Positions 39,301-45,524 of a stretch of 64,000 bases of DNA are shown in pieces. Every line of letters starts with the position of its first letter. The first letter of the stretch is position 1. Origin of the DNA: Paragorgia papillata (Eukaryota; Cnidaria; Anthozoa; Scleralcyonacea; Coralliidae). The notes under the pieces were generated by a model. It worked only from the letters and a program-made list of their open reading frames with translations, was not told the origin of the DNA and ran no database searches. A program made the translations under genes and the position numbers. The DNA is taken from assembly GCA_035771165.1 (NCBI GenBank), contig JAWNZC010000013.1, positions 616,001-680,000 on the forward strand, written 5' to 3'.

Positions 39301-42300
39301 AGCTGATGCTACCTATAGCTCAGTGTTTTCACGTACTGTATGTAAGAGTTAATTACCGAGAACCGAGGCTTTTAGACAAATACTTTATTTGGATAAAAGC
39401 CGAGGTTCGAGGTAATTAACTGACTTCATTAATAGTCGAGGAGGTTTTCTAAAAAGCATATCAATATACACTTAATGTCTGCTCGCGAGGGAAACAGTTA
39501 GTTTTGTTTTCCCGAGAGTCTCGATGTTTCCCGAGACGAGTCGAGGGAAAGCAAAGTAAATGCTTCCCGAGGGATCAGACTATTGTTATATAGCTTGAGT
39601 TTCGCTGAATAATTTCGACGTTTATCAACTCGGGAAAGTACACAAAAGACCAAAAAAATTACACCTAGCTTCGTAATTTCAGTTCAACTAAACATGCAAA
39701 TATGAGCCTCAGAACAAAAGAACAGCAATACATTTCTCCAATTAATCTTCACACATGCTTTGATCAAGACCTATAAATAATCTTATTTGTACCAAACAAG
39801 CGTTTGTTTATAGGATACCGTGAAGAGTTCAAAGTTCTGGCGGGCAACAATTGCAATATTATTGACCAAGTGGACAATAAGTTTTCAATTGTTGCCCGCT
39901 CGGTCGTCATTGAAATTTTTGCTAAGGTTGTGTGACCACAAACCAACCAATGACAGTCACCGTTTTATCCAGCAAAACTCTAGCTATATAACAAGTAATA
40001 GATAAAGCCCGAGAACGAGGGCTGTATGCGATATACGCGTCCGAGGGCTGTATGATCGCATACAGCCCGACGTTCGAGGGTTTTATTTGACTTATTTCAT
40101 GATTGAGGAGGTTTTCCAACAAAGTTTTGTCTATTTTTTCCACATTGGACAAAGATTTTCCTAGTTTTTTCTTCATTTCTTATCTAATTAGTATTCATAG
40201 GGCTGCATGCTATATACAGCCCGTGGGACATCAAAGAAAACCGACTCAATCATGAAATAATTACTATATATTGCACTGTTGACCGGGGCAATATCTAGAT
40301 ATTGCCCTGTTGACCTGGGCAATATCTATATACAACCCTTGAATTTTTAATTATTGGTTCTCTTGGGATGTATCGATACATCTCTAGAAAGAACAAAGAA
40401 AACCGACTCAACTATTAAATAAGGTTCAGATGTGGAATCATTTCACGTGTTCAATCTTACATGTGGAATTTTCATGAGAATTAGTCGACTGATTGCTGAT
40501 GAGACACCCCAAAGAGATCATATACAATATACATTAGAGGAAACAAGAGGACCCTGGTTATCTTTAATATTATATGTCTTGAATTACTTAATCTTGTCTG
40601 TGTTGTATTTTGATCTTGAAGCAAAGATGCACCAATATTTTCTGTGGATCAAAACATTGTGCATGTTCATTTGATGGTCTCTCTGGCGCTTGTTCAGATC
40701 GTTTTCCTGGCTACACTTGGAATAAGGACGTCCCCAGTAAGTTATCTCTTTGGATATTATGAGATGGGTGGGTGTTTGGTTGGGTGTGTGGGTGTCTGGG
40801 TGGGTCGGATAGATAGATCGAATGCATGGATGGATAGATGGGTGGATAAGTGGGTGGAATGTGATAACTCGAAATATAATAAGGTTGGATATACTGCCGC
40901 AACGTGGAACGTAGAAGTCTAACGTTTCGAGCGAAGGCCCTTCGTCAGAGAGAAACGTGGATGGATGAATGGATGGATGGATCGGTGAATGGGAGGGTTT
41001 GATGGATGGATGGAGGGATGGATAGGTGAATGGGAGGGCTTTTGGATTGTGTGGAGGGATGGGTGAATAAATGGATAAATGGGTGGATATATGGATGGAT
41101 GGATGGATGGATGGATGGATGGATGGATGGATGGATGGATGGATGGATGGATGGATGGATGGATGGATGGATGGATGGATGGATGGATGGATGGATGGAT
41201 GGATGGATGGATGGATGGATGGATGGATGGATGGATGGATGGATGGATGGATGAATGGATGGATGGATGGATGGATGGATGGATGGATGGATGGATGGAT
41301 GGATGGATGGATGGATGGATGGATGGATGGACGGACGGATGGATGGATGGATCGAGGGGATGGATGGATGGATGGAAGGATGGATGGATGGATGGATGGA
41401 AGGGCTTGATGAATGGATGGATGGAGGGGATGGATGAGTGGGTGGATAAGTGGATGGGTCAATGTGTGGATGGGTAAGTGGATTGATGGGTGGATAAGTG
41501 GATTAATGGGTGAATTGATGGATTGGTGGGTGGATGGGAGTGTGCGTCATTGGATAGATGAATGGGTGGTTGGTTGGGTTGGTGAATGAATGAATGAATG
41601 AATGGATGACTGCGTGGATAGATGGTTGGATGGATGAATGGAGGGATGAAATTACTTTAATGTTCTAGTTTGTACACTGCCGCAGAATGATGACGATGTG
41701 GGTATATTTCTAAGTCTATGTTTTAAGTCTTAAAAAATCTTTTTATTTCCTGACTAATTACTAGAACATCTTGTTTCTTTTTTCCCCTTCTAGGTTGGCT
41801 GCAAGATCGTCGCGGTATTGCTTCATTATTTGCTCATGGCTTCCTTCTGCTGGATGCTTGTCGAAGGCATTCTTCTTTATCTCAAAATTGTAATGGGTTT
41901 TGAGGGCGAAAATATCGATTTGAAGAAATTCTATGTTTTTGGTTGGGGTGAGGCAACAGTATACATTCTACTTTGTCTCCAATGTAACAAGGTCAACCCT
42001 AAAATGATAAGTTGTTTTTTTTTCTGCAGTTTTTCCGGCGGTTATTATTGCTATTCTTGTCGCTGTTGTTGTTCCATTGGATAAGATGGATGATGTCTAT
42101 GGAAATGGGTTGGTGATGTTATTTAGCAATTAAGAGGAGAATTTTTTCTCTGTCGCCTAACATATACTCAAAACTAAAGTAATGTTTAGTGATGGTATCA
42201 ACATTAATTCACAAATATGGCGGGAAATACGCATCTCTCGACATATTTCTCAACATCCAAATGTATTTAAAAGGGTTGTTGAATGTACAAGCTAGACTGA

Positions 42301-45300
42301 AAAATGCTAAAACAAAGGAGGTTTTGAATGGGGAACCAAAACGAAAATGTTGTTTCAACTTGAGGCAACTTTTCTTTGTTGGTTGCTGTAAATATTGCGG
42401 ATTCAACATTTTTGTTTCATATATACATATACCTACATTTATAATTATGGAAAATATGTATATACCTTTGATATTATTAATAAGCAAGAGCATGTTTCTC
42501 ATTATTTGTTCTCTCTTAATTTTAAGGTGTTTTTTGTCTCCCGAGAAGAAAATGATTTGGATTCTTCTTACCCCATCTGCCATTTGTGTAGTGGTGAGTG
42601 TGAATGCACTAACGTATAATAATTATGTAAGGATCAAGGCACTCACGTGAGTCAGTGTTTTATTACATCCACGGGTGAAAAAAAGTGTGCTACGATCTCA
42701 AACTCATTAATAATTCATAAGGAAAACACAAAGGAAATCAGTACCGTGTCTGTGGTTTGGATATCGGAGGAAGAAATTACATAAATTAAGCAAACTTTTA
42801 CCTTGAATTTCTCTTAAAATACTGATTTGTTTGAGATGCTATATCATACACTCGGAGGAGTGTTTCATCAGGATATCCAAACACTTCGAAGTTTGTTCAA
42901 AAACCTCGCGGGCTTCGCCTCGGTTTTCAACAAACGTCTCAGTGTTTGGATATCCTGATGAAACACTCCTCCTCGTGTATGATATATTACTTCAATATTT
43001 TCCCACAACCTTCCGAATGCCAGCCGGACGCTCTCACTATTGAACCACTGGAACTCAGATGGTAGACCGAGGTTGTTTTCGATATTTATATACCTTGGGA
43101 ACTAGTCAAACCGTACGTGTGTCACAAGTACTCAACTTCAAGCTGAAAACACTAATAACAAATTACTATTCCTTTTTCAATTTTAATCTCGCAAACTTAA
43201 ATGCGAAACGTGATTCCAGCTTTCTTTTTTAGCTCAATTTGTTCGTTATTGTTGCTGTATTGCGTGTCCTGTTAACCTTATCCGATGACGACACCCGCAA
43301 GGCAAAAGCAAAGTAAGTGTTACATATCCCATGTAGTGTTTGGTCAGAGCTTGACCTATATATAGGAAAAAGTGGAAAACTATACTGAGTTTCTACAACG
43401 AAATACTGACGCGTTTACGCGATCTTTATTTAGTATTTGTTACTAAAAATCTTAGCAGTTTACCATCTTTTCACTTTGCTCTATTTAAAACACTGCATGC
43501 GTACGCAGCACTTCACGTTTTCATCTATATGAGTGGATCTTTGTTGGTCAATCTCGTACCCAGAGCCTGCGATCCTTCAGTACCAAGGAACGGAGGCTCT
43601 GGGAAACTCCAATGAAAAAAAAACCCAACCTCGTCCCCAGGGCCATTTGTGGGGGCTGTGCCAAGATGGCGGCCAAAAACAAAATAGCGGGAACAAATGG
43701 CCCTGGCACAGGCTGCAAAAAATGCGCCATATTTTGACGCATTTTTGACTTGGACCCAGGCTTCACTAAGTTTATCGCGCCTAGTCAGGCTCAATTTTTT
43801 CTGAATATTTAGTTCAGCTTGACTGACCCAAACTGAAAACAATCAAAACATTCATTTCCAACTACATTGTCGAATTATTAAAATAAATACACTTTTAATA
43901 AATATCGATCTGTTAATGCTTATTATTTATCATTTGCTTCACCGTTGTACCAAATTCGCAAGAAACTGGATTGCCGTTGTCTGGCCGGGCCGCCTTGTTT
44001 TCGTGAGTTTTCAGTGGATTCAATTCAGCGTTTTGAAAAACATTTAGGCTTCGTTTAGTCGAGAATTCTTGTTTGAAAAAAGCCTGCTTCTCAATGGCCA
44101 AACACGTAAATTCTGCCCTGTGGTGTGACTTTCCTTTCGCAGCCAAAATACTTTTTGACGTTGTTCACCAAGTCTTTCGTTCGCCCAATTTAGAAAACAC
44201 TCTAAATTGCCGCCCCATGGACTTCGTTGTATGGCACAGAGACGACACGACCCATCATTACATATTCTTCCGACGTTTTTACAGGTGTTTCGCCAGCTTT
44301 CCTCACATTTTCATTCATTTTGAAGTTGTTTTTAACAGCCGGCAATTCTGGCATCACTTATTTAATATAATTTGAGCCCAAAAACAAATGCCAGCGAGTT
44401 AGCCTGCCGCCCGCCTTGTTTCCACCAATCAGAATACCTAAAACATCCAATGTTATCTCGACCAATCAGATGTGGTGATAGCTCAGCCTGTGCCAACCAA
44501 GGCCATTTGTTCTTGGCCGCCATCTTGGCCCAGCCCCCACAAATGGCCCTGGGGACGAGGTTGAAAACCCCCAAAATTGGGTTTTTATTCCCAGTCCTCT
44601 GGTACCCAGTTCCCTATAATTTGTTACTGTCATGGACGATCTTTAGCTTGTTCGAAGACCAGGGAGAATATTTGTTTACCGATAAAGTATGTTTTACAGA
44701 GCTCTTGACAAAGCGTTGCGACAAATGGTCTTTCTTAGCTTTTCTCTAAATCGTCAACCGGACGATTAGACGAGAGTGTTTTATATGTCCGCGTCGCCGT
44801 CGACACTCGGCAGTGATCGGCTCAGCCGCTCAGTTAAGGAATTGTACTTTCTGTCAGGAATTGTGGCTAAACTACATCGACCTTGTATTCTCTAATATAA
44901 TTTTTAAGTTCTGAGACGAAACTGCGAAGAATTACGAGACGAGTCAGACGATGGATGTTTGTTTGGCGACGAAACGACAATAATAATAGTTTTAACTTGT
45001 TAATTGTTGGGATTTTTACTGTTTTCAATTATTTCATGTGTTTAATTGTATTTTGGGTCTGTCGTGTATAATTATGTGTTACAGAACGTCGAGAAATCGA
45101 GTAAACAAGTTAGCAACGTGTACATTATTTGAAATTTTACTGTTTTTAAACTAACCAATCAGATGACAAGTTTCATCGGAATTCCCCAGAGCCTCCGTTC
45201 CTTGGTATTGACCAAAAGGATCGCAGGCTCTGCGTACGAGATTGCTTTGTTTCTCTCTTCGCTGTACCTAGGTACCAGTCTCATCATATACGCGCGTGCT

Positions 45301-45492
45301 TCAGACCGACGGGACTAGGCAGGGTGTGGTACATTAGCAGTAAGGTTTGACGTGTAAAATCGTCTGACGTCAGACAGAGTAAAAAGATAAAATTGTCCTC
45401 GAACAACAATGTGCGCACGAAACAACGACGACATGCAACAACAACAAGAACAACAACAACAGGCAACAACAGCAACAACAACAACAACGCAA

Positions 45493-45524
<32 letters not shown>

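Noticed and set aside
40584..41477. 292-codon minus-strand and 132-codon plus-strand frames
   Set aside because: GGAT tetramer array translated. Similar length frames are open in several phases, as expected of a repeat without stop triplets.
42189..42650. 153-codon plus-strand frame
   Set aside because: Only the part from 42527 matches the receptor family. The rest is intron read-through joined by chance.
44073..44749. 100- and 125-codon frames inside the nested TIR element
   Set aside because: No transposase or other domain motif, and the frame crosses the element's inverted arm.
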